Source of the DNA: Candidatus Fermentibacterales bacterium
GTDB lineage: Bacteria; Fermentibacterota; Fermentibacteria; Fermentibacterales; JAFGKQ01
Direction: 5' to 3'
Length of the DNA stretch: 30,788 bases
Assembly: GCA_016928495.1 (NCBI GenBank)
Contig: JAFGKQ010000023.1
Coordinates: forward strand, 1 to 30,788
The position numbers and the translations under genes were made by a program. A model generated the notes under the pieces. That model worked only from the letters and a program-made list of their open reading frames with translations, searched no databases and had not been told where the DNA came from. Every line of letters begins with the position of its first letter. Position 1 is the first letter of the stretch. Shown here piece after piece: positions 16,034-23,382 of the stretch.

Positions 16034-16984
16034 CTAGAAGCTGACCTTGATCCCGCCCCAGGTATCGGTATCCAGAGACAGGATCCCGAGCCAGTCCAGT
16101 ATCTCTTCCATGATCGCCTCGGTCTCGCTCGAGGAGCAGGCCTCGAACTCGAAGGTCGAGTAGATCCTGCCCTCCGCGTCGAGGTACGAGGCATACTGGT
16201 TGCTCCCGCCGTCTCCGAGCAGGCCGTTGGTGGCGACGTCGTCGACGAAGAAGGGATTGGAGTTGGAGAAGTTGGTCTGCTGGGCCGTTCCGCTCCAGCC
16301 GGCCAGGAAGGTGCCGGACTCGCCCGACGCGGGAGCGGTCGCTTCACCGTTCACGACATCGTCCACGATGGTGCCGCATCCGAACCAGGTGTTGAGCCAG
16401 CTACCGGGCACACCGCTGTAGTGGATGTCCTGACCGATCAGGACCACGGTCCCGCCGGCGTTCATGTAGGTCTCCAGAATGGCCCTCGAGTCGGCGGACA
16501 CCGCCTCGACGTCGCTCCACCAGTAGTCGAACGTGTGAAAGAACACGACATCGTAGTTGGCAAGGGTCGCGGCATCGGGGATGTTCTGATAGTACTCCGC
16601 AGCATCGTAGGTTGCGTACCACTCCCAGGTAACGCCCAGGTTGTCGCAGGCCGTGCCCAGGCCACCGTTCCAGTGGTAGGGACTGCCCGGAGGCTCGGTG
16701 CTCGAGGGCTCTATCGTATCGTATGACCAGGTGCTGGGATAGAGCTCCTCTGTCGGGTTCCAGTAGACGTCGCCCCAGGCGAACTCACTGGTGAAATCCA
16801 TCCCGCTGAAGATGAACAGCACCTGTGCGTCACGGTCCGGAACGCCGGGGAACATGCTGGTCTGGCGCTCGCGGGCCTGGGTGACCTCGGGGGCCTCGAC
16901 CCAGGTGTCCCTTACCCTGCCGGGCACCAGGTCAGCCGAGGCCAGAGCGAACAGCACGAGGATCGCCACTACGGCTCTCATCAT
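16034..16984 (-). CDS. Secreted protein with ThuA/GATase-like core and 'TWGGIK' tail
   Basis: Exported protein of 316 aa; I do not recognise a named family. Signal peptide: residues 1-17 (MMRAVVAILVLFALASA). The middle has the alternating pattern of a Rossmann-like GATase1/ThuA fold: 'AQVLFIFSGMDF', 'YDVVFFHTFDYWW' (a strand ending in a His/Phe loop), 'ILETYMNAGGTVVLIGQDIHYSG', and a final 'AIMEEILDWLGI'. Proteins with this fold often form inactive surface or polysaccharide-associated domains, so catalysis is doubtful. The C-terminus ends in 'DTWGGIKVSF' right after the fold; the jelly-roll protein at 21977 ends similarly. Two consecutive ATG codons (16984, 16981) follow AAAGGAG. It is apparently monocistronic, divergent from the TonB receptor, and flanked by a terminator-like repeat. 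Confidence 0.8.
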   Translation of the reverse strand: MMRAVVAILVLFALASADLVPGRVRDTWVEAPEVTQARERQTSMFPGVPDRDAQVLFIFSGMDFTSEFAWGDVYWNPTEELYPSTWSYDTIEPSSTEPPGSPYHWNGGLGTACDNLGVTWEWYATYDAAEYYQNIPDAATLANYDVVFFHTFDYWWSDVEAVSADSRAILETYMNAGGTVVLIGQDIHYSGVPGSWLNTWFGCGTIVDDVVNGEATAPASGESGTFLAGWSGTAQQTNFSNSNPFFVDDVATNGLLGDGGSNQYASYLDAEGRIYSTFEFEACSSSETEAIMEEILDWLGILSLDTDTWGGIKVSF

Positions 16985-17009
16985 TCGAAGACTCCTTTCG
17001 GTTCGATCA

Positions 17010-17015
17010 AGTGTA
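17010..17015 (-). promoter_or_regulatory. Possible -10 box of the secreted ThuA-like gene
   Basis: On the minus strand TACACT follows GAGATT directly; transcription would start near 17003, about 19 bases before the start codon. The same GAGATT-TAnAnT arrangement occurs at the efflux operon promoter (GAGATT-TAGATT). I see no convincing -35. Confidence 0.3.
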
Positions 17016-17094
17016 AATCTCTAACACGAGAAGGAGCCTGGGGTTCCATACGGGTTTCGTCAACCTCTGCGGCAATCACGCTCGATCTGAATGT

Positions 17095-17164
17095 CCGACA
17101 GGCTCTTGTCGGTCAGCCAGGCGGCTGGACCGGCGGGATTCGATCTCGCTTGTTCGAACCGCCG
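17095..17164. other. Three successive inverted repeats upstream of the TonB receptor
   Basis: CCGACA-6-TGTCGG (17095-17112), CAGCC-4-GGCTG (17114-17127) and CGGCGG-22-CCGCCG (17131-17164) lie end to end in the 245-base gap between the divergent secreted protein and receptor genes. They could be operators or a structured leader. No B12-riboswitch box is recognisable in them. Confidence 0.35.
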
Positions 17165-17178
17165 TCACCCGGTAGCTT
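17150..17178 (+). promoter_or_regulatory. Possible promoter of the TonB receptor operon
   Basis: TTGTTC (17150-17155) and TAGCTT (17173-17178) are separated by 17 bases. Each matches 3 to 4 consensus bases. The -35 lies inside the third inverted repeat, so a factor bound there would block it. The implied leader is about 45 bases. Confidence 0.35.
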
Positions 17179-17229
17179 TGAATCCTGAAGGACCGCGGAC
17201 CCCGGCGGACCAAGGTGAGGAGGCAGGGA

Positions 17230-19890
17230 ATGGCAGTCACTCGGGCTCCCTCCACTCTCCTGCTCAGGCTGGCGTTTGTCGCTATTCCCCTCGTGCTTGC
17301 AGCCGTTTCCGAGGCTGGAACGACGGGCGCCCTTGCCGGGAGGGTCTCGGGCGAGGACGGCGAGCCGCTGCCGGGGGCCACCATCGTCATCGAGGGAACG
17401 CCGCTGGGCGCGTTCACCGACCAGAACGGGGAGTTCTTCGTCTACGCCGTTCCCCCCGGCACCTACTCGGTGTCCGCCAGGATGGTCGGGATGACGACGG
17501 TGACGAAGCAGGGCATCCGGATACTCACCGACCAGACGACGGTCGAGAGCTTCGAGCTGGCGGTGTCGCCCGCGGGCCACACGGTGATCCAGGTGACGGA
17601 CAGGCGGAACCTGATACTCGAGAACGTGCCCTCGACGATCCACGTGCTGGATCTCACCGAGCTCAGACTGATGCCTGTACCGGATATCCTGGACGTGCTC
17701 GGCAGGCAGCCCGGCATCGTCACGCGCCAGGGAGCCATGCATGTCAGGGGCGGACGGCCGGGGGAGGTGGCCTTCCTGCTCGACGGGATCCCCAGCCGCT
17801 CTCCGCTCGACTACTCCTACGCATCGACCGTGCCGCTCAGCGCTCTCTCCCAGACATCCCTGACGACCGGCGGTATCGATGCGGAGTACGGCAACGCGAT
17901 GTCCGGGGTGGTGAGCATGGTCACCCGAGAGGGGGGCAGGGAGCTCGAGGGTGAGCTCTACGTCCGCGGGGGAGACATGACCGAGTTCGGGTACGAGAAC
18001 ATCGCCCGGAACTACTCCGAGCCCTCGGAGAACGACAGCTACAGAAGTAACGCGATCGACGTCGAGTGCGCCCTGGGCGGCCCCGAGCCGATCACCGGGC
18101 TGCTCCTCCCGGCTCTGGGGGCGGAGCTTCCGGGCGAGGTCACCGTCTTCGGCTCGCTGCGCTACATGCGAAGCGGCCGCGATCTCCGCGACAGCAGGGA
18201 CAACTGGGAGAACAACTGGCAGAACTTCTTCTCGGGCTCCCTCAAGATCACCTCCCGCCCCTCGGCGTCCACCAGGCTCTCTCTGCTCGGCTTCTACAAC
18301 TACAGGCAGAGCGGATGGGACGAATGGGCATGGTCGCGCTACGACGAGCCCGCATACATCGAGGGCGAGCCCTATCTGGGCGGTGACCCGGACTACGCCC
18401 TGCCGATACGGTTCCTGGAGACCGGAGGAGCCACCGGCTCTCTGACCCGGATGCTCGGCGATGACGTCTGCCTCGATTTCAGGCTCAACCAGACCAGGTT
18501 CTGCCACTGGCGGAGGATCCTGGATCCGGACGGGGGCTACTTCGGCGAGGCCTACTCGCCCGGTGACTGGGCCACCGTGTTCTATCCGACGCCCCGGGTC
18601 GCCGACTCTCTGGGCTTCTACCATTCGGGCGTCCATCCCGACGTATGGCTGGAATCGAGAACGACGGTGTCCACGGGCAAGACGGACATCACCGTGAGAG
18701 CCAGTCAGGACCTCGAGATCAAGGGCGGCCTCGAGAGCCGCTACTACGATGTCTACGACTATAGCGTCTACCTCGAGAGCCAGGGCGACTGCCACGTCAG
18801 TCTGTGGAGGGCATACCCCAGCTCCCATGCGGCCTACGTCAGGAGCACCTGGAAGCTGGGGAGCGGCATGGTGCTGAATGCCGGGATCAGGTTCGACCTG
18901 TTCCTGCCGAACGCGGACAGCTACGATCCGGACGGAGGCGGCTGGAGCACAGCGGAGGCGAAGCACCAGATAAGCCCCAGGTTCGGGGTGACCCATCCCG
19001 TCACCGAAAGGGACGTCTTCTTCGCCACCTACGGCCACTACTTCCAGATGCCCAACCTGAACCAGCTCTACTTCGGCACCGACTACAACATCTCGGGGCT
19101 CTACTCCCTGGTCGGGAACCCCGACCTCGAAGCGGAGAGGACCGTCGCCTACGAGGCCGGCGTCCGGCACCGCATCTCCGAGACCACGTCGATCGCTCTG
19201 TCGGCCTTCTACAAGGACATCACGGGCCTCGTGCGCACGGGGGAGCACTACAGCGAGGGCTTCGAGTACTACTACGTCTACGAGAACGACAACAGCCATG
19301 CCACGGTGAGGGGCTTCGAGCTGAAGCTGCTGGGTCTGCCGGAAGGACCGCTATCGGGAAGCGCCAGCTACTGCTACACCATCGCGAGGGGAAGGTACTC
19401 TTCCCCGCTGGAGGCCTGGCAGTACGGAGCGGGAGGCTACCTGATCGAGCCGACGACGGACAACTACCTGGACTGGGACCAGAGGCATGCGGCGACAGTC
19501 CATGCCACCCTTTCGATCCCGAGGGGAGAGGGCCCTTCCGTCCTGGGCTGCAGGCCCCTCGAGGGAACAGAGGTCACGCTTGACTGGGCCTATGGCAGCG
19601 GCTTCCCCTTCAGCCCGCCCCCGGGGGAATCGCTGGTGCCCGACATAAACACCATGAGGTACCCCTCCACCACGCAGACCGACCTGGGCGTGGCCAGGTC
19701 GTTCTGGATAGGACCGCTGACGCTGCGCACAGGGGTCACCGTCTACAACCTGCTGGATGCGAGGAACCTCGACAGGATCTTCGACGCGGGTTACTACCTG
19801 GAGCAGGGCGACCCCGGCGGCCCGGCGGGCAATCCCGGAGCGTGGTCGCCCGCGAGGCACCTCGCCCTGAGGCTGACGGCGCTATGGTAG
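17230..19890 (+). CDS. TonB-dependent outer-membrane receptor with N-terminal carboxypeptidase-regulatory-like domain
   Basis: Large outer-membrane receptor, 886 aa, for energised import of an unknown ligand. A signal peptide covers residues 1-29. A CarboxypepD_reg-like beta-sandwich lies at about 33-110 ('GRVSGEDGEPLPGATIVIEG', 'DQNGEFFVYAVPPGTYSV'). The plug spans about 130-235 ('ILDVLGRQPGIVTRQGAMHV', 'RGGRPGEVAFLLDGIPSRSP', 'GGIDAEYGNAMSGVVSMVTR'). The remainder is a beta-barrel rich in aromatic strands, ending '...HLALRLTALW'. The extension domain is typical of SusC-like and other FCB-group receptors. The start is ATG 17230 with GAGGAGG 6 bases upstream; GTG 17215 was rejected because the ribosome site would fall inside it. 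The next gene, a lipoprotein, starts 7 bases before this stop, so the two are translationally coupled and probably partners. Confidence 0.9.
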   Translation: MAVTRAPSTLLLRLAFVAIPLVLAAVSEAGTTGALAGRVSGEDGEPLPGATIVIEGTPLGAFTDQNGEFFVYAVPPGTYSVSARMVGMTTVTKQGIRILTDQTTVESFELAVSPAGHTVIQVTDRRNLILENVPSTIHVLDLTELRLMPVPDILDVLGRQPGIVTRQGAMHVRGGRPGEVAFLLDGIPSRSPLDYSYASTVPLSALSQTSLTTGGIDAEYGNAMSGVVSMVTREGGRELEGELYVRGGDMTEFGYENIARNYSEPSENDSYRSNAIDVECALGGPEPITGLLLPALGAELPGEVTVFGSLRYMRSGRDLRDSRDNWENNWQNFFSGSLKITSRPSASTRLSLLGFYNYRQSGWDEWAWSRYDEPAYIEGEPYLGGDPDYALPIRFLETGGATGSLTRMLGDDVCLDFRLNQTRFCHWRRILDPDGGYFGEAYSPGDWATVFYPTPRVADSLGFYHSGVHPDVWLESRTTVSTGKTDITVRASQDLEIKGGLESRYYDVYDYSVYLESQGDCHVSLWRAYPSSHAAYVRSTWKLGSGMVLNAGIRFDLFLPNADSYDPDGGGWSTAEAKHQISPRFGVTHPVTERDVFFATYGHYFQMPNLNQLYFGTDYNISGLYSLVGNPDLEAERTVAYEAGVRHRISETTSIALSAFYKDITGLVRTGEHYSEGFEYYYVYENDNSHATVRGFELKLLGLPEGPLSGSASYCYTIARGRYSSPLEAWQYGAGGYLIEPTTDNYLDWDQRHAATVHATLSIPRGEGPSVLGCRPLEGTEVTLDWAYGSGFPFSPPPGESLVPDINTMRYPSTTQTDLGVARSFWIGPLTLRTGVTVYNLLDARNLDRIFDAGYYLEQGDPGGPAGNPGAWSPARHLALRLTALW

Positions 19891-20897
19891 GCCTCCGGGG
19901 CGCCGGCTATCCGGCCCGTGCTCTGCCCGTGGCGCTTGCGCTCCTTGTCTCGAGCTGTCACGAAGTCGTCGAGTACGGCTCCGTAGGATCCTATGGCGTC
20001 TGCATCATCAGGACCTCAGACATGGCCCAGGTGGACTGCATCGAAGGCTTCGAGGGGGGGCGAAGCCTGTGCTCCCTCGGCAACAGCCTGTTCCTTGTGG
20101 CCTCGACGACCGGCGCGCTGTTCAGGGTCAACTCCGCGGACAGGGTAGTCGAGGAGGTCTACCAGATCGGACCGCCATTCTCTGCCGGATACGACGAGAT
20201 GACCCAGGTCGGAGTCGGGCAGGTCTACCTGGTCGGGGGATTCGGGCAGCTCCTCGAGTTCGGTGTCCCGCAGGGCGGCCTCGAGGACCAGTTCCCGGCG
20301 GGGCCGTCACCGGCCGCGCTGTCCAGGTCGACGGTTCCCGGACGCCTCTATGTAGCCGACTCCTACGACTGCATGATCCGGGAGGTATGGACCAGCGACA
20401 ACACGGCATACAGGGAGTTGACTCTCGATGGGACGCCATCCGGGCTTGCCTTCTTCGGATGGCCGGCGGGCTATCTGGCCGCGGTCTGCTCCGACCTGGG
20501 TGTGCTCTACACCGTGGACGTAGCAGGCTTCGTCGCTCAGAGCATCCCGCTCCCCGGGAGCTGCTCCGACGTGGCCGTGCTGTCCGACACCTCCATCTAC
20601 TGCGTCACCCACCCCGCCTGGTCCCAGAGCAACGGGCGAGTCACCCTCGGAGACCGTTTCGGCCTGACGCCCGCGATGATCACCCTTCCCGCCGAGGGTC
20701 ACCCGTGCTGCGTGTGTGCCTCGCCCACCACCGCCAGATTCTACGTTGCCTCAGTGCTCGAGGACGGGACCTCGAGGGTCATGGAGGTAGACGCTCTTCT
20801 CTGGGGGCTCACCAGGTCATGCGAGGTCGGCGGCTATGTCAGGGACATCACCACTCACGCGAATGGCGAGTACGTGCTGGTCCTGACGTCCAACTAG
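19884..20897 (+). CDS. Beta-propeller-like surface lipoprotein paired with the TonB receptor
   Basis: Lipoprotein, 337 aa. The signal peptide ends in LVSSC (lipidated Cys 25). The mature part shows repeated units of about 40 residues with strand patterns such as 'SLCSLGNSLFLVASTTGALF', 'QVYLVGGFGQLLEFGVP', 'GRLYVADSYDCMIREVWT', 'YLAAVCSDLGVLYTVDVAG' and 'RFYVASVLEDGTSRVMEVDA'. These are characteristic of a six- or seven-bladed propeller (YncE/BtuG-like). Several cysteines may form disulfides. The ATG overlaps the receptor stop by 7 bases. In Bacteroides, BtuG is a propeller lipoprotein that sits on the TonB receptor BtuB and captures cobamides; here a similar receptor-cap role is inferred from fold and gene order only. 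Its end overlaps the convergent S41-like gene by 50 bases. Confidence 0.8.
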   Translation: MVGLRGAGYPARALPVALALLVSSCHEVVEYGSVGSYGVCIIRTSDMAQVDCIEGFEGGRSLCSLGNSLFLVASTTGALFRVNSADRVVEEVYQIGPPFSAGYDEMTQVGVGQVYLVGGFGQLLEFGVPQGGLEDQFPAGPSPAALSRSTVPGRLYVADSYDCMIREVWTSDNTAYRELTLDGTPSGLAFFGWPAGYLAAVCSDLGVLYTVDVAGFVAQSIPLPGSCSDVAVLSDTSIYCVTHPAWSQSNGRVTLGDRFGLTPAMITLPAEGHPCCVCASPTTARFYVASVLEDGTSRVMEVDALLWGLTRSCEVGGYVRDITTHANGEYVLVLTSN

Positions 20898-21942
20898 CCC
20901 GCGCGCCGGGCCCGGCGCCCCTCGCCCAGAGCAGCGCGAACTCGAGTATGGGATCCCTTCCGGCCGCGAAGTCTTCCGGCGTTGCCGGCACGAAGATGTC
21001 CGGGGCGACACCGGTGACCTGGAGCCAGCTCGAGCTGTCGGCCCTGAGGATGGTCTCGACGGGGACCGAGTAGGAGCTCCCTCCGGGAAGGGCGTAGACA
21101 GCGGGCGTCGTGACCTCGCTCATGGTCGTGTCCCCTATCAGGACGGCGTTCGGCAGCTCGTCCGCCATGCACGCGAACAGCTCCGGAGCACCGTAGCAGT
21201 CCTCCCCTATCAGAACGGCGACCGGCCCCTCGTACCAGGAGGGCAGGGTGTAGACGTGCCTGGGCTCGGGCTCGCTCAGGTCCTCCCGGCCCGGTCCTTT
21301 CCGGTACAGGGTGTAGTAGGCGATCCTCGTCTGGTCATTGAACCGCCGGGCGACCTGGCCTATCCTCTCGACAGAGCCTCCCCCGCAGGGCCTCTGGTCG
21401 ATCACCACTGCAGGGGCATCGGGGTGCTGGGCAAGGACCTCGTCGAGATAGCCGCCGTAGATCATGTCGTTCCACTCGGCGATCAGGATGTAGGGCACCG
21501 AGTCCATCACGCAGTAGCCCCACCAGCCCTCCTCGAACCACTCGAAGCCGGCAGGCTCGAGGTAGTTCTGCCAGAGCACGTCCCAGTCGTAGCTGGCCTC
21601 CACATCGGGCTGCCATGGAACGATCGGGTCACCCGCAAAGACCAGGCATATCCCGGCGTCCTCGAGCTCCGACAGCATCTCGCTCATCAGGTAGATGAAA
21701 GATGCCTGCGTCGTGACGGTGTCAGTCCTTGCCGAGTACTCCTCGAAGACCTCGTCCCAGTCCACCGCTCCGGTGTAGACGAATCCCACGAACAGCCGGT
21801 CGTACTGGTTCCAGATCAGCTCGAGCTGGGCGAGGTAGTCGTCGTGCCCGCCAAGATCCACGGGATCGTCGAGGCAGGAAACCGTCAGACACGACGCCAG
21901 GATGGCGGCTGTCCGCCAGAGCCTCGCGGACGGCCTCCTCAC
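20848..21942 (-). CDS. S41 peptidase-like lipoprotein lacking the catalytic Ser and Lys
   Basis: Predicted lipoprotein, 364 aa. The signal peptide starts MRRPSARLWR and ends at VSC (lipidated Cys 23). The core follows the C-terminal-processing-protease (S41) fold: 'PAVVIDQRPCGGGS' (177-190, like the family's DLRxNPGG), 'GPVAVLIGEDCYGAPELFA' (239-257), 'AVLIGDTTMSE' (266-276), 'GSSYSVPVETI' and 'GVAPDIFVPATPEDFAAGRD' (311-330). Where active enzymes have SxSxSE and the TFGKG lysine, this protein has Gly 251 and Glu 276, so it is probably catalytically dead and may bind peptides or a partner. I chose GTG 21942 because it gives a clean signal; the open frame reaches 22170 without one. It follows the jelly-roll gene by 34 bases, likely in one transcript. 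Confidence 0.78.
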   Translation of the reverse strand: MRRPSARLWRTAAILASCLTVSCLDDPVDLGGHDDYLAQLELIWNQYDRLFVGFVYTGAVDWDEVFEEYSARTDTVTTQASFIYLMSEMLSELEDAGICLVFAGDPIVPWQPDVEASYDWDVLWQNYLEPAGFEWFEEGWWGYCVMDSVPYILIAEWNDMIYGGYLDEVLAQHPDAPAVVIDQRPCGGGSVERIGQVARRFNDQTRIAYYTLYRKGPGREDLSEPEPRHVYTLPSWYEGPVAVLIGEDCYGAPELFACMADELPNAVLIGDTTMSEVTTPAVYALPGGSSYSVPVETILRADSSSWLQVTGVAPDIFVPATPEDFAAGRDPILEFALLWARGAGPGARASWTSGPARTRHSREW

Positions 21943-21976
21943 GGCACCCGGCCGGAGGCCTTCGGCCCCGTGGACC

Positions 21977-22648
21977 CTAGAGCGACTTGATGGACGCCCA
22001 CGTGGAAGGCGCCAGCCCGATCGGCGGGGCGATCGAGAAGTTGTCGGCGGTAGAACAGGTGTAACCAACGTGAGGGAGGCCATCACCGTCCTCGTAGAGC
22101 CCGGGGAGGTAGACCCTCGAGCCCTCGGCGACCATCCCCGTCGGGATGCCGCCGACCGGCTGACCGTCAACGGTGATGCTCACCTGGCTGCCGAGCTTCT
22201 CGATCACCCAGTGCAGCCACTGGCCCTGCTTGTTCGATCCGTCAGGGCCGTAATAGTAGCTCGTGCCGCCCGACCCGTTGCGCTGGGCCATGTAGAGCTT
22301 CCCGTACATCGAGTAGCCGAAGCTCACTCCCAGTCCGAAGGGGCCGTTCTCGGGCCCGATGGCGATCCCGTGGAACATGTCGTTCCAGACTATGTAGTCG
22401 AGCCTTACGTCCATCTCGATCACGTAGTCGCCGCCGTAGGTGGACACGGTCTGGATCCAGTCATCCGGGTCCTCGCGAAGCAGGTTGAGGAACCCCCCCG
22501 ATTCCGTGATGTCGCCGGCGGCGCTCCAGTGGGCCGGGTCTATCACCCCGTCCTCGAAGTCGTCGCTGAACCAGTCCTGGGCCTCGGACAGCCCTGCACC
22601 CACGAGAAGCATGCCAGCAGCGGCTGAGAGAGTCAGCAATCGTCTCAT
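21977..22648 (-). CDS. Secreted jelly-roll (LamG/DUF1080-like) protein with 'TWASIK' tail
   Basis: Exported beta-sandwich protein, 223 aa. The signal peptide covers residues 1-23 (ending GLSEAQ). The mature part reads as a concanavalin-like lectin fold: 'WFSDDFEDGVIDPAHWSAAG' (opening strand), 'GGDYVIEMDVRLDY', 'YYYGPDGSNKQGQWLHWVIE' and 'VSITVDGQPVGGIPTGM'. This resembles LamG/DUF1080 domains that bind or cleave glycans, but no catalytic residues are evident. The last residues, 'APSTWASIKSL', resemble the tail of the secreted protein at 16034. ATG 22648 has GGAGG 6 bases upstream, partly inside a hairpin. It is first in a two-gene unit with the S41-like lipoprotein and lies downstream of the phoU-like gene (73-base gap). 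Confidence 0.8.
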   Translation of the reverse strand: MRRLLTLSAAAGMLLVGAGLSEAQDWFSDDFEDGVIDPAHWSAAGDITESGGFLNLLREDPDDWIQTVSTYGGDYVIEMDVRLDYIVWNDMFHGIAIGPENGPFGLGVSFGYSMYGKLYMAQRNGSGGTSYYYGPDGSNKQGQWLHWVIEKLGSQVSITVDGQPVGGIPTGMVAEGSRVYLPGLYEDGDGLPHVGYTCSTADNFSIAPPIGLAPSTWASIKSL

Positions 22649-22649
22649 C

Positions 22650-22670
22650 TCCAACCTCCGTCCGGTTGGA
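22650..22670 (-). promoter_or_regulatory. Hairpin covering the ribosome site of the jelly-roll gene
   Basis: On the minus strand TCCAACC-GGACGGA-GGTTGGA forms a perfect 7-bp stem with a 7-base loop, ending 1 base before the ATG. The GGAGG ribosome site spans the 3' side of loop and stem, so folding would hide it. This may be translational control or a fortuitous fold. Confidence 0.35.
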
Positions 22671-22721
22671 AGATGCAGACTCGGCGACGGCGGGAAAAGG
22701 CCCGGGGAGACGCGGAGGGGA

Positions 22722-23375
22722 TCAGTCGGGCTTGTAACCCAGCTTGTGGAAGGGGTTGACAACGCTCGAGGCGACGTTCCGCGTGTGAAGGCTGATCCTC
22801 CTTATGAACCGGAACAGCAGGCAGTAGGCGACGGCCCTCCTTACCCCCAGGGACTCGTCCCCCGCAACCGCCTGGAGCATCGCGTCGCAACGGTTGGCCA
22901 CCCAGGTGAGGGTTTCCATCACCTGCTCGGCAGCGGCGGCGTCTGCCTCGACGAAGGCGTCTCGCGTCCGGGAGATCGCGCTCTCCAGCCTCTCGCGCAT
23001 GGTTCCCAGATCGCCGGCGTACTCCGGACGGTCGAGCACCGCCCTGGCCAGGCCCGGCAGCTCGACGATGTTCTTAGCGAGATCCCCAACGCGCTCGACA
23101 TCGACGATTATGGTGATCAGCACGAGGGACGCCGTGACATCCTGCTCGGGGTTGATGGTGAGGTGCTCCAGGACCTTCTTCCTGATCTCGATCTGGGCCG
23201 TGTTGAGGGTCTTGTCCATCTCGTAGACGTTCTCCTGCGTGCCCTGACCGCGCGTTGCAACGTCCATCGCGACGGAGAAGATCCTCCCGGCCCTGTCTAT
23301 CGCCTCGGCACTCTGCTCGAGGGCCCGCTTGAGGAGTATGTCTTCCTTCCACCATGAGAACAGGCGTCTGAACAC
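22722..23375 (-). CDS. PhoU-like protein
   Basis: Cytoplasmic four-helix PhoU-domain protein, 217 aa. The helices contain the PhoU-like 'EMDKTLNTAQIEIRKKVLEH', 'LITIIVDVERVGDLAKNIVE' (the E-x2-R-x2-D metal motif of PhoU proteins) and 'VANRCDAMLQAVAGDESLG'. In Na/phosphate cotransporters of the NptA/YjbB type a PhoU domain is often fused to the C-terminus of the transporter. Here it is a separate gene 7 bases downstream of one, so it probably regulates or couples to that transporter. The start is GTG 23375; its GGAGGT ribosome site overlaps the transporter stop codon (TGGAGGTGA), implying termination-reinitiation coupling. A PstB-type high-affinity phosphate system is not in view. Confidence 0.88.
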   Translation of the reverse strand: MFRRLFSWWKEDILLKRALEQSAEAIDRAGRIFSVAMDVATRGQGTQENVYEMDKTLNTAQIEIRKKVLEHLTINPEQDVTASLVLITIIVDVERVGDLAKNIVELPGLARAVLDRPEYAGDLGTMRERLESAISRTRDAFVEADAAAAEQVMETLTWVANRCDAMLQAVAGDESLGVRRAVAYCLLFRFIRRISLHTRNVASSVVNPFHKLGYKPD

Positions 23376-23382
23376 TGTCCGA

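Noticed and set aside
16985-17229. Cobalamin riboswitch upstream of the TonB receptor
   Set aside because: I find no GCCACTG-type B12 box. The inverted repeats are short and do not form the expected multi-branch core.
17113-19299. 728-codon open frame on the minus strand opposite the TonB receptor
   Set aside because: It is an antisense shadow in GC-rich DNA. The plus frame has a signal peptide, domain motifs and a ribosome site; the minus frame is low-complexity Arg/Gly/Val-rich with no recognisable domain.
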